Shown here: piece by piece, positions 1-7,507 of the stretch
Layout: the number at the start of each line of letters is the position of its first letter
Numbering within the stretch: position 1 is the stretch's first letter
Assembly (NCBI GenBank): GCA_963976435.1
Contig: CAXBKQ010000013.1
Coordinates: forward strand, 1-64,000
Direction of reading: 5' to 3'
Length of the DNA: 64,000 nt
DNA from: CAKZNE01 sp963976435
GTDB lineage: Bacteria > Bacteroidota > Bacteroidia > Flavobacteriales > Schleiferiaceae
Position numbers and translations under genes: made by a program
The notes under the pieces: generated by a model
Told to the model about the DNA's origin: nothing
What the model saw: only the letters and a program-made list of their open reading frames with translations
Database searches by the model: none

Positions 1-353
1 TCAAATCACCATTTTCTTGAAGGCCAAAATAAGCTCCGAACAAAATTCCCTTATTGGTTTTAACCAAAAAAACTTGAACAGCCTTTCTGAAATTTATGTA
101 TTAATGAATATCTCGATTAATATGGCTTGGTTTTGTTAAACGCAAATTTATTTGGTTAAAGGACTGAGTATCAAGTCTAAAATTCTGTGACTAAAATTAT
201 TTAGGAAGGATGTTAGTGAAAAGCTATAATGACCTTAGTTGGCTGATCTTACATTAAGACCTAATAATTATAAGGAATAAGGTTTGGGCAGAATTTGTAT
301 GGTGATGAATCTAGGAGCCATTTTTATACTAATTTCGCCCAAGATTTTGGCAT
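1..353. other. Left-edge intergenic region, possible gene end
   Basis: AT-rich stretch before the first clear gene. A minus-strand frame is open from about position 67 (a TTG) to the left edge and would read MVKTNKGILFGAYFGLQE onward. That could be the start of a gene running off the window, but it is too short to call and has no ATG. At 330-337 there is TAATTTCG, one mismatch from the Bacteroidota -7 box TAnnTTTG, 16 bases before the ATG at 354, so it may drive the first operon. I see nothing else here. Confidence 0.3.
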
Positions 354-752
354 ATGAAAAAAGACATAAATTTCCCAGAAGTAAGGGATGTAAAAATTGC
401 TATTGCAAAAAGTTCGGATGAAAAGGGGGAAAGCGATTACTATGTATACGTGATAAATAATAAAGACACTGATTTAAGTAAGTTGATGATTGTCTCCAAT
501 GCCAATGAAAAGGAGGATGGAACTGGTAGAAAAACTTCAACATTAAGACATTTTATGGAGGGTTTGAATGCCGGGTGTTTTGCCAAGGTGGAAAGAATAG
601 ACCCTGCCGTATTCTCTTTTCATAATGAATTTTGGTTGAGCTTCTTTATTGGCAACGAACTTTATGATCATAAATTTAAAATTTCTCCTTTTTCAGAATG
701 GGAATTGGAGGACATCCAAGAACTAGAGTTGAAAGGTAAATTAGCCATTTAA
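354..752 (+). CDS. Hypothetical protein, cytoplasmic
   Basis: A 132-residue protein with no signal peptide or membrane segment; I do not recognise a family. The sequence is charged and looks like a compact alpha/beta fold (KKDINFPEVRDVKIAIAKS at the start, a central aromatic stretch FSFHNEFWLSFF at about residues 87-98). It ends 10 bases before the DUF3857/transglutaminase-like gene on the same strand, so the two are probably co-transcribed. The ATG at 354 follows a promoter-like TAATTTCG at 330-337. Average codon use for the window suggests a resident gene. No function is assigned. Confidence 0.75.
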   Translation: MKKDINFPEVRDVKIAIAKSSDEKGESDYYVYVINNKDTDLSKLMIVSNANEKEDGTGRKTSTLRHFMEGLNAGCFAKVERIDPAVFSFHNEFWLSFFIGNELYDHKFKISPFSEWELEDIQELELKGKLAI

Positions 753-762
753 AAAATTTAAA

Positions 763-2841
763 ATGAAATTTAAAACTCTATTTTTTGGCCTCTTTTTTTT
801 ATCAATTTTTTCCTTACAAGCTCAAAATGAGAAATTTGTAAAAAAGGCTCCTAGTTGGGTAGTTGAAAAATCCCACATTAAACCTAAAAATCAAGAAGGA
901 AGTAAATCCAATGGGGATGAATATCCTTTATTATATGACCGACAGCTGAATTTAGATAAAAAAGAATTTTATTTTCACTGGACTAGCCTCCTTAAAAATT
1001 CTGAATCTGTTTCCCTCTATAATACATTAGAGTTTTCATTTGACCCGACTTATCAAAAATTGGAGATCCATTTTATCAATATCATAAGAAATGGAAAGGT
1101 CATCAATAAAATGTCGCCTTCAGAATTTAAAATTATCACTAAGGAGGAGAATGCTGATCGAAAATTATATGATAATAACAAAACACTAATCAGCCACCTA
1201 CAGGATATACGCCAAGGTGATATTTTGGACTATGCCTATACCATTAAGGGTCAAAATCCCGCTTATGGAAGTCATCAGTATGCTAGCCAGGAGTTTGAAT
1301 TTAGCTATCCTCTGGAATTATTCTATTTTTCGGTTCTATCTTCTTCATCTAAATTGAAATACAAACTTTTAAAAGATGCTAAATATCCCACTATACTGAA
1401 CAATAATGGGTTAAAACGCTATTATTGGGAAGAGGAAAATTTACCGGCTTATTATTTTGAAGAAAATACTCCTTCATGGTTTCAAAATAGCCCCATGGTT
1501 TGTTTTTCAGATATTGAAAAATGGGAGGATGTAGCCGAATTGTCCAGGGATTTTTATAAAGTTAGCGAAGAGGAATTGGCCTATTTTAAAAAACAAGCCA
1601 TGGACATTTGCAAATCCAAGGATAGTATGGAAATGATTCTTGATATAATCCGCTTTGTTCAAGATGATATCCGTTATCTTGGTTTTGAGGATGGCTTAAA
1701 TGCTTTTATTCCCCATAGACCAAAAGCTGTATTTGATCAAAGGTTTGGAGATTGCAAGGATAAAAGCCTATTGTTGTCAACCCTCTTGAAATCCATAGGG
1801 ATTAAGTCGAGCCCAGTTTTGGTAAACAGCTATTTACGAGAAAATTTAATAGATCGATTAGCATCTCCATTTGTTTTTAATCATTGTGTAAGCTCCTTTT
1901 TTGTTTATGATCAAACCTATTATATAGACCCAACCATGTCAAATCAAGGGGGAAGTGCTTTTGATATTTATTTTCCAAACTATGGATATGTTTTGGATAT
2001 TGAGTCCAAAAAACTAATTCTTCCCAAAAAGAGTGAGGGTGGAAAAGTTGATATTGATGAAATGATAGTGCTTGGGAAGGAGTATGAGGATCCTGCTGAA
2101 TATGAGGTTAAAACCACCTACACAGGAGTAGAGGCCGATAATATTCGTTCTTATTTTGCTTCCAATCAATTAGACTATATCTCTAAGGAATACATGCAAT
2201 ACTATTCTAATATGTATCCTTTTATTGGTATAAGGGAAGAGCTGACGATTGAGGATAATCGATTAGAAAATGAATTAGTTACTACTGAGAAATATGTGGT
2301 TGATAGCATTTGGGAAGATGATCCCAATACAAAGGGGAATAAAATAGTTTATGTTGCCCCACTAATGATGCAGGGTTTTTTCAATCATCAAAGCCCGGCA
2401 AACCGTAAAAGTGATTACTTTCTAAACCACCCTAGCCATATTGTTTATGATGTCAAAATTCGGACTCCAATACCCTGGGATCTTAATCCAGCAGTAAATG
2501 AAATTTCGAATGATGAATACACCTACCGCAGTATGATTTCCAATGATAGGTTAAATAAGGAAATTCACATTCAAGATATGTATTGGACCAAAAGTGATCA
2601 TATTAAGGCTAAGAATTTTCCTCGATTCCAAGCTGATCATTCTAAAATGTATAACGATTCTTCTTTTGGTATTTTATCTGGTACTAAAGAACTAAAAGGA
2701 AAAAGCAATAATCTCAAAGCTATAATAGAAGCTCTCATTCCAATTTTTATTGTAATTGTATTAATCGTGGCATTAATAATTTTTAATGAAAAGAGGAAGG
2801 AGAAGAAAGAATTAGCAAGGAGGAATAAGAGTCGAATGTAA
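763..2841 (+). CDS. DUF3857 / transglutaminase-like secreted protein
   Basis: A 692-residue exported protein. Residues 1-20 are a signal peptide ending at LQAQ. A DUF3857 domain covers about 55-215, followed by a transglutaminase-like core at about 285-395. The papain-like triad can be seen: Cys331 in RFGDCKDKS, His374 in FNHCVS and Asp389 in YYIDPT. A hydrophobic segment near 651-672 (IFIVIVLIVALIIF) followed by a Lys/Arg-rich tail suggests anchoring in the inner membrane with the bulk periplasmic. Such proteins are common in Bacteroidota, but their substrate is unknown; the intact triad makes protease, peptidase or amidase activity plausible. It lies 10 bases after the preceding small gene, probably in one operon. 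Confidence 0.9.
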   Translation: MKFKTLFFGLFFLSIFSLQAQNEKFVKKAPSWVVEKSHIKPKNQEGSKSNGDEYPLLYDRQLNLDKKEFYFHWTSLLKNSESVSLYNTLEFSFDPTYQKLEIHFINIIRNGKVINKMSPSEFKIITKEENADRKLYDNNKTLISHLQDIRQGDILDYAYTIKGQNPAYGSHQYASQEFEFSYPLELFYFSVLSSSSKLKYKLLKDAKYPTILNNNGLKRYYWEEENLPAYYFEENTPSWFQNSPMVCFSDIEKWEDVAELSRDFYKVSEEELAYFKKQAMDICKSKDSMEMILDIIRFVQDDIRYLGFEDGLNAFIPHRPKAVFDQRFGDCKDKSLLLSTLLKSIGIKSSPVLVNSYLRENLIDRLASPFVFNHCVSSFFVYDQTYYIDPTMSNQGGSAFDIYFPNYGYVLDIESKKLILPKKSEGGKVDIDEMIVLGKEYEDPAEYEVKTTYTGVEADNIRSYFASNQLDYISKEYMQYYSNMYPFIGIREELTIEDNRLENELVTTEKYVVDSIWEDDPNTKGNKIVYVAPLMMQGFFNHQSPANRKSDYFLNHPSHIVYDVKIRTPIPWDLNPAVNEISNDEYTYRSMISNDRLNKEIHIQDMYWTKSDHIKAKNFPRFQADHSKMYNDSSFGILSGTKELKGKSNNLKAIIEALIPIFIVIVLIVALIIFNEKRKEKKELARRNKSRM

Positions 2842-2912
2842 ATTGGATAGCCAAAGGATAGGAAATTTAAAAATTCCACTACTTTGATTATCAGAAAATA
2901 GATTTCAAACTC

Positions 2913-2920
2913 TACCTTTG
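2913..2920 (+). promoter_or_regulatory. Candidate -7 promoter box for mdh
   Basis: TACCTTTG followed by C matches the Bacteroidota -7 consensus TAnnTTTG exactly and lies 71 bases before the mdh ATG. A TTTG at 2883-2886 could be the -33 element, though its 26-base spacing is longer than the usual 17-23. Confidence 0.5.
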
Positions 2921-2991
2921 CCAACCTAAATTTTGGGAGATCAAATTTGGTTTCTCTATGTAGAATCGTTCATCAATTAAATTGAGATAAA

Positions 2992-3930
2992 ATGAAAATT
3001 ACAGTAGTAGGCGCCGGAAATGTAGGTGCTACCTGCGCAGATGCATGCGCCCGTAAGGAATTGGCCAATGAAGTGGTTTTAGTAGATATCAAAGAAGGAC
3101 TAGCCGAAGGTAAAGCTTTGGATATGTGGGAAACTTCCCCTATTGACCTTTATGATAGCCGCATAATTGGCTCTACTAACGACTACAGTAAAACTGCAAA
3201 CTCCGATGTTGTTGTAATCACTTCTGGACTACCTCGTAAACCAGGTATGAGTCGTGATGACTTAATAAACACCAATGCTAAAATCGTAAAGTCTGTTACT
3301 GAAAATGTTATTGTTCACTCACCAGAGGCGATTATAATTGTAGTGTCCAATCCTTTAGATGTAATGTGTTATACAGCATTCCTAAGTTCTGGAAAGAAAA
3401 ATAAAAATAAAGTTATGGGAATGGCCGGTATTTTAGATACTGCTCGCTACCGTTCCTTTTTGGCTTTGGAATTGAATTGCTCTCCCAAAGATATCCAGGC
3501 TGTATTAATGGGCGGACATGGAGATACTATGGTTCCTTTACCAAGATATACAACTGTTAGTGGAATCCCAGTAACCGAATTAGTAGCCAAAGATAGATTG
3601 GATGCAATTATAGAAAGAACTAAAAAAGGTGGTGGCGAATTAGTAAATCTAATGGGAACCTCCGCTTGGTACGCTCCAGGTACTGCTGCCGCTCAAATGG
3701 TGGAAGCTATTGTTCGCGATCAAAAGAGAATTTTCCCTGTTTGCTCTTGGTTAGAAGGGGAATATGGATTAAATGATATCTATCTTGGGGTACCCGTGAA
3801 ATTAGGTAAGGATGGTATCGAAGAAATTATTGAGTTAGATCTTAATGATGATGAAAAAGCACTATTAAATGACTCTGCCGCTGCGGTAAGAGATGTAATG
3901 GGTGTATTGGATGGAATGGATATGTTCTAG
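2992..3930 (+). CDS. mdh: Malate dehydrogenase
   Basis: A 312-residue cytoplasmic NAD-dependent malate dehydrogenase of the lactate-dehydrogenase-like group; it interconverts malate and oxaloacetate in the TCA cycle. The Rossmann motif GAGNVG is at 7-12 with Asp32 as the NAD-selecting acid. Substrate-binding Arg82, Arg88 and Arg152, Asn120 (SNPLDVM), and the catalytic pair Asp149/His176 (GGHGDTMV) are all present, so the enzyme should be active. Length is typical of the family. It is a single-gene unit with its own promoter box at 2913 and a strong terminator at 3955-3985. Confidence 0.97.
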   Translation: MKITVVGAGNVGATCADACARKELANEVVLVDIKEGLAEGKALDMWETSPIDLYDSRIIGSTNDYSKTANSDVVVITSGLPRKPGMSRDDLINTNAKIVKSVTENVIVHSPEAIIIVVSNPLDVMCYTAFLSSGKKNKNKVMGMAGILDTARYRSFLALELNCSPKDIQAVLMGGHGDTMVPLPRYTTVSGIPVTELVAKDRLDAIIERTKKGGGELVNLMGTSAWYAPGTAAAQMVEAIVRDQKRIFPVCSWLEGEYGLNDIYLGVPVKLGKDGIEEIIELDLNDDEKALLNDSAAAVRDVMGVLDGMDMF

Positions 3931-3950
3931 TCCTTGATTCAAAATTTTTA

Positions 3951-3986
3951 AAAGCCTCATCTTTAATCGGATGAGGTTTTTTTTTG
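3951..3986 (+). terminator. Rho-independent terminator after mdh
   Basis: Perfect 7-bp stem CCTCATC (3955-3961) / GATGAGG (3970-3976) with an 8-base loop and a run of nine T. It lies 20-55 bases after the mdh stop. Confidence 0.9.
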
Positions 3987-4071
3987 TCTTTTTCAAAACA
4001 GGTTTTTTGGTCAAATAAAATTTTGGCACCCTCATTGTAATAGGATAAGGGAATCAAAAAAACAGTGCATT

Positions 4072-4701
4072 ATGAAAAATTCAATTATCGCCACTTTAGT
4101 CATCGTTCTGATGATGAGTACGGCAGCCTTCGGACAAAGAGAAGTGAGAAAAGTAAAATCGAGAGACTCCAAAACGAGCAAAGTCCAAACCAGAAAAAGT
4201 AATGCAAAAGTTGTTCGCACAAACAATAGAACCTACAAATCCAACAATGGATATTATAAAAGGTCAAGATCTGTAAAAAGGCCAAAGCAAATTAAGGTAA
4301 ATAGAAGACTAAAAAAATTAGCCAGATATAATAAGGTAAGACATAGAGGAGTATCCTATTACTATAATTCCAACCGCTTTTACCAGCAAAGAAATGGGTA
4401 CTACCACCTTGTTGCTGCACCTTTTGGATTCAGAGTAAATAGCATTCAGGCAGGCTGTTATTCTTTCCGCAGAGGAAATGTAGCCTACTATTACTCCGGA
4501 GGTTCATTTTACAATTTTAATAATGGATATTATACAGTTGTAGCACCTCCTCAAGGAGCCATGGTTTACCAACTTCCATTTGCCACCCAAACCCTTACAA
4601 TAAATGGAAAAGTATATTACGAATATGCTGGAATTTTATACCAAAAAGTAGAAACCACAAGCGGCGATGCCTACGAAGTTACAGGATCTTATAATGGATA
4701 A
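4072..4701 (+). CDS. DUF6515-like secreted basic protein
   Basis: A 209-residue exported protein with a signal peptide (residues 1-21, ending AAFGQ). The first half is extremely basic (repeated KSRDSK, RKSNAK and RSVKRPKQ stretches, about 25-90). The second half consists of Tyr-rich repeats, with the pattern G-x-x-YYYxxxxFYxxxNGYYxxxAPP occurring twice (about 95-125 and 140-170), as in the DUF6515 family. The family has no established function; the repeats suggest a small beta-rich surface or periplasmic module. It is a single gene between the mdh terminator and its own terminator at 4722-4748. The family assignment is from memory of the repeat pattern. Confidence 0.85.
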   Translation: MKNSIIATLVIVLMMSTAAFGQREVRKVKSRDSKTSKVQTRKSNAKVVRTNNRTYKSNNGYYKRSRSVKRPKQIKVNRRLKKLARYNKVRHRGVSYYYNSNRFYQQRNGYYHLVAAPFGFRVNSIQAGCYSFRRGNVAYYYSGGSFYNFNNGYYTVVAPPQGAMVYQLPFATQTLTINGKVYYEYAGILYQKVETTSGDAYEVTGSYNG

Positions 4702-4720
4702 GAGCTACTTCAATCAAAAC

Positions 4721-4749
4721 AAAAACCCACCATATTGGTGGGTTTTTTT
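4721..4749 (+). terminator. Rho-independent terminator
   Basis: AAACCCACC / GGTGGGTTT stem around ATATT, followed by T7, just after the DUF6515-like gene. The next gene is convergent. Confidence 0.88.
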
Positions 4750-4805
4750 ATGCTTTCAATGATTTGGAAATTATTGCAACTCATGGCATTTACCAAATAT
4801 TGTTT

Positions 4806-6560
4806 TTAAATTTTGGCCTTCCAAAGAATTTCATAAACTGGGTACTCCTCTTCTTTTTTAGACAATTGAACCATGGCATCCACAAAGCCCTTGGAAAATG
4901 CATCTGCTTTTATCATTTGATAAATAATATCTGAGCTGTTCCCGGCTAAATTTTTGCCCTCGGATAGTGATTTGGAATTAGTGGTGGCTGTCATAGAAAA
5001 GTATTTTGCTCCAGTTTTATAACTCACCATGGGTGCATAGGCAACAATAGTAATGTTAGGATCCAAACCTTCAGTTTCAAAATTAAAATTTAAATCTACT
5101 GTAACAGCGATAACAGCATCAACATCTAATTCTTGTATCAGTCGTTCGCTAATAAAGTCACTACCAAAGCTGATTCCCATGTCTTTTATTACATCTTCAT
5201 ATCTGGTTGTTAAAATTCTCTCACTTCCTCCCGCTCCAAACTCTACAAAGCTTTGTCTTGCGCTGTCCGTTATGGGTTTTATGTGCTGATAAGCTTCCGA
5301 TTGCACCACTTGGCTCATTGCTAATACATTAAGTTCAAATTCTTCTTCTAAGGATTTAACAAACTCTGAATACATTCTTTCGGTTAGCTTTTCCCAGGTG
5401 GCATCTTCATATTCTGGAAACCATTTTTTGGTTTTGGTTATCCAGTTTTTGGATGTTGTGGTTTTGGTGTCCACCATATTGCCGGAAACAAGAAAGGATC
5501 CAATGGCAACATTCTTCATAAGTTTTAAAGGCGGAGAGGTATATGGACCATCCTTTGAAGCAATAAATGAATATTCACCCTGAGTTTTTAAGTCAATTTT
5601 AATATTGGTGTTTTTTGTAGAATCCATCCCCATGGTTAGAAAGTTTCCTTTGGCCAAGTCACCCTTCATTTCCACTGCTGTCCAATCCATATATGCACTA
5701 ATTGTTCTAAGAGCTCCAGCGGCAGTATTGTTTATTATCTTTTCTTTAAGCCTATTGATGATTAGTGTATTGGATTTTGAAAATGGAGAAGGGCTACCCT
5801 CAAAATTCTTAAATGCTTCCTTTGGTATTATGATTTTATTTGACGCTTTGGCTACAAATAGGTCATAAATAATAGGGGTGCCCACAAGTTTGCAAACTAA
5901 TTGAAAATGAATTTTGGAATTTGGATCTGCATCGCCATTTTCTAGTAAGACTATTATATCCTTAGTACCATCCAATTCAATCTTTTCACCCTTGGCTTTG
6001 CCATCAATGCTAATAATAGAAAGTGCTTCTGCCGGCCCTATGCTTACTTTTACCACATCACCATCGCTGCTGTTGATCAACACTTCTTTTATACCCCTTT
6101 GTTCAGGACTAAAACCTTGAAAATAGGTTCCGATTCCGGCCTTACTTAATGCGGAATCACTAAGTATAAATTCTCCATCTGTACCACTCAGTCCCATTCC
6201 ATTTTTATTGGTAAAAGAGGCATAAACAGCATCCCCACAAGTCTCCCAACCTGGCGTTTTAGTGGGATATCGCATAATATTTTGAGGATGAAGATGGGCT
6301 TGGTAGAAAATTGAAATTGCGGCAGTTCCAAGATCAGGATTATTTGGAGCCGTAAAGGCTTTACCCATTCCCTTTTGAAGGGCTGCCATTGGGTTTAGCT
6401 TTTCTTTTAAACTAGGCTTGTGAACATATCCACATTCATAGCTTGCAGAATTGTCCTTTTTAGGAATTTTAAGTTTGTCCTTCCATGATTGTCCATTTAC
6501 AGCAAATGAAAAAAGAGAAATGGAAAATAAAAGGATGAGGCATTTATTGTTGCTAAGCAT
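4806..6560 (-). CDS. Secreted protein of unknown function (584 aa)
   Basis: An exported protein with a signal peptide at 1-23 (ending AVNGQS). I do not recognise a domain. The N-terminal part has a segment with Cys43 and repeated helical stretches, and the middle contains several beta-rich blocks. The C-terminal third includes a run of hydrophobic beta strands (VIAVTVDLNFNFE), and the extreme C-terminus is helical. It has no sorting domain or lipobox. It is transcribed alone, convergent with the upstream gene pair and facing a terminator on the other side. Coding potential is strong: a long uninterrupted frame with normal composition. Confidence 0.8.
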   Translation of the reverse strand: MLSNNKCLILLFSISLFSFAVNGQSWKDKLKIPKKDNSASYECGYVHKPSLKEKLNPMAALQKGMGKAFTAPNNPDLGTAAISIFYQAHLHPQNIMRYPTKTPGWETCGDAVYASFTNKNGMGLSGTDGEFILSDSALSKAGIGTYFQGFSPEQRGIKEVLINSSDGDVVKVSIGPAEALSIISIDGKAKGEKIELDGTKDIIVLLENGDADPNSKIHFQLVCKLVGTPIIYDLFVAKASNKIIIPKEAFKNFEGSPSPFSKSNTLIINRLKEKIINNTAAGALRTISAYMDWTAVEMKGDLAKGNFLTMGMDSTKNTNIKIDLKTQGEYSFIASKDGPYTSPPLKLMKNVAIGSFLVSGNMVDTKTTTSKNWITKTKKWFPEYEDATWEKLTERMYSEFVKSLEEEFELNVLAMSQVVQSEAYQHIKPITDSARQSFVEFGAGGSERILTTRYEDVIKDMGISFGSDFISERLIQELDVDAVIAVTVDLNFNFETEGLDPNITIVAYAPMVSYKTGAKYFSMTATTNSKSLSEGKNLAGNSSDIIYQMIKADAFSKGFVDAMVQLSKKEEEYPVYEILWKAKI

Positions 6561-6654
6561 AGTATATTGATTTGAGAAATAATTTCTTCAAATATGCTTC
6601 CAGCTAATTTTTACAGCAATAGAGTGATCACCGTATAATTTAGAATCAATTCCA

Positions 6655-6690
6655 AATAAAAAAATAAAGGGCCAATTTCTCAGCCCTTTG
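6655..6690 (-). terminator. Rho-independent terminator
   Basis: AAAGGGC (6666-6672) pairs with GCCCTTT (6683-6689). Read on the minus strand it is followed by a T-rich tract, and it lies just after the stop of the small lipoprotein gene at 6700. Confidence 0.85.
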
Positions 6691-6699
6691 AATCAAAAA

Positions 6700-7170
6700 T
6701 TAATCTGTGAACTCCTCACAACAAAAGGTGAAATCAATTTTAAGACCTTCATCAAGCTCATCCTTTGGATCATTATCTGGGAAATTTGCAAATCTTACAT
6801 CATAACAGCCATAGTTCATCATAATTCCCAAATCAAAGAGAACAGGATTACTACCATTGCTTGCTTGTCCCACTAGGCTATATGGTTGGTTAGTACCATG
6901 CGGCCTTACATACATATAGTAGTTGGCTAGGTTCAAATGACTTGAAACAAAACTGTTAAAATATACACTAAAAGACCATCCAAGACTACCGTTAAACTCA
7001 TCTCCCAAACAATAAGGAGGATTGCAACACATATCCCAGTTAATTACTTGAGGGTCATCAGGACCGCTTTTGAGCTCCAGTTCCTCTGCATTATTTGTTT
7101 GAATTTCTTTTTCACAAGAGATGAAACCCAAGGCTAAAACCATAAGACTTAAGGCAAATAAATTTTTCAT
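6700..7170 (-). CDS. Small predicted lipoprotein
   Basis: A 156-residue lipoprotein. The signal peptide ends in a lipobox-like LGFISC with Cys19 as the acylation site. The mature part is acidic and contains two Cys clusters (MCCNPPYC at about 47-54 and FTFCCEE near the C-terminus), which suggests disulfides or a metal site. I do not recognise the family. It is transcribed alone, ends at the terminator at 6666-6689, and its start is preceded by a 7-bp inverted repeat at 7195-7211. It lies on the opposite strand to the neighbouring sensor kinase. Confidence 0.8.
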   Translation of the reverse strand: MKNLFALSLMVLALGFISCEKEIQTNNAEELELKSGPDDPQVINWDMCCNPPYCLGDEFNGSLGWSFSVYFNSFVSSHLNLANYYMYVRPHGTNQPYSLVGQASNGSNPVLFDLGIMMNYGCYDVRFANFPDNDPKDELDEGLKIDFTFCCEEFTD

Positions 7171-7507
7171 TTTTTAAATTTTCAGGGTTAATTAGATGAA
7201 ACTCTTTCATCATTCAATGATTAACACATTTTGAATTTTAGCATTAATGCCGGCCTTATGCAAAATTTCAATTTGCTTCCTTCAAATGTAGATTAGGATT
7301 GAGATGTGAAAAAGTCCAAATTCTTGATTTACTTTCCTCGATATATGAAATAGTCATTTTAATTGATGTTCTAGAATCAATGTCTAATAGGTGCCTAGTT
7401 ATAATTATCTGAAAGCCAAATAATTGGAAATTTTACTTTTTTGACTTGAAAATTAAACTAGCATTTTTTCATTAATTTCCCCTATTAACAGTCTAGAGCC
7501 GAGAAGC
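7171..7507. promoter_or_regulatory. Divergent intergenic region with inverted repeats
   Basis: A 337-base gap between the lipoprotein (minus strand) and the sensor kinase (plus strand); no gene is visible. It holds a perfect inverted repeat GATGAAA-ctc-TTTCATC (7195-7211) overlapping a second palindrome ATCATTcAATGAT (7209-7221), both 25-50 bases upstream of the lipoprotein start. No clean TAnnTTTG box precedes the kinase. Confidence 0.4.
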
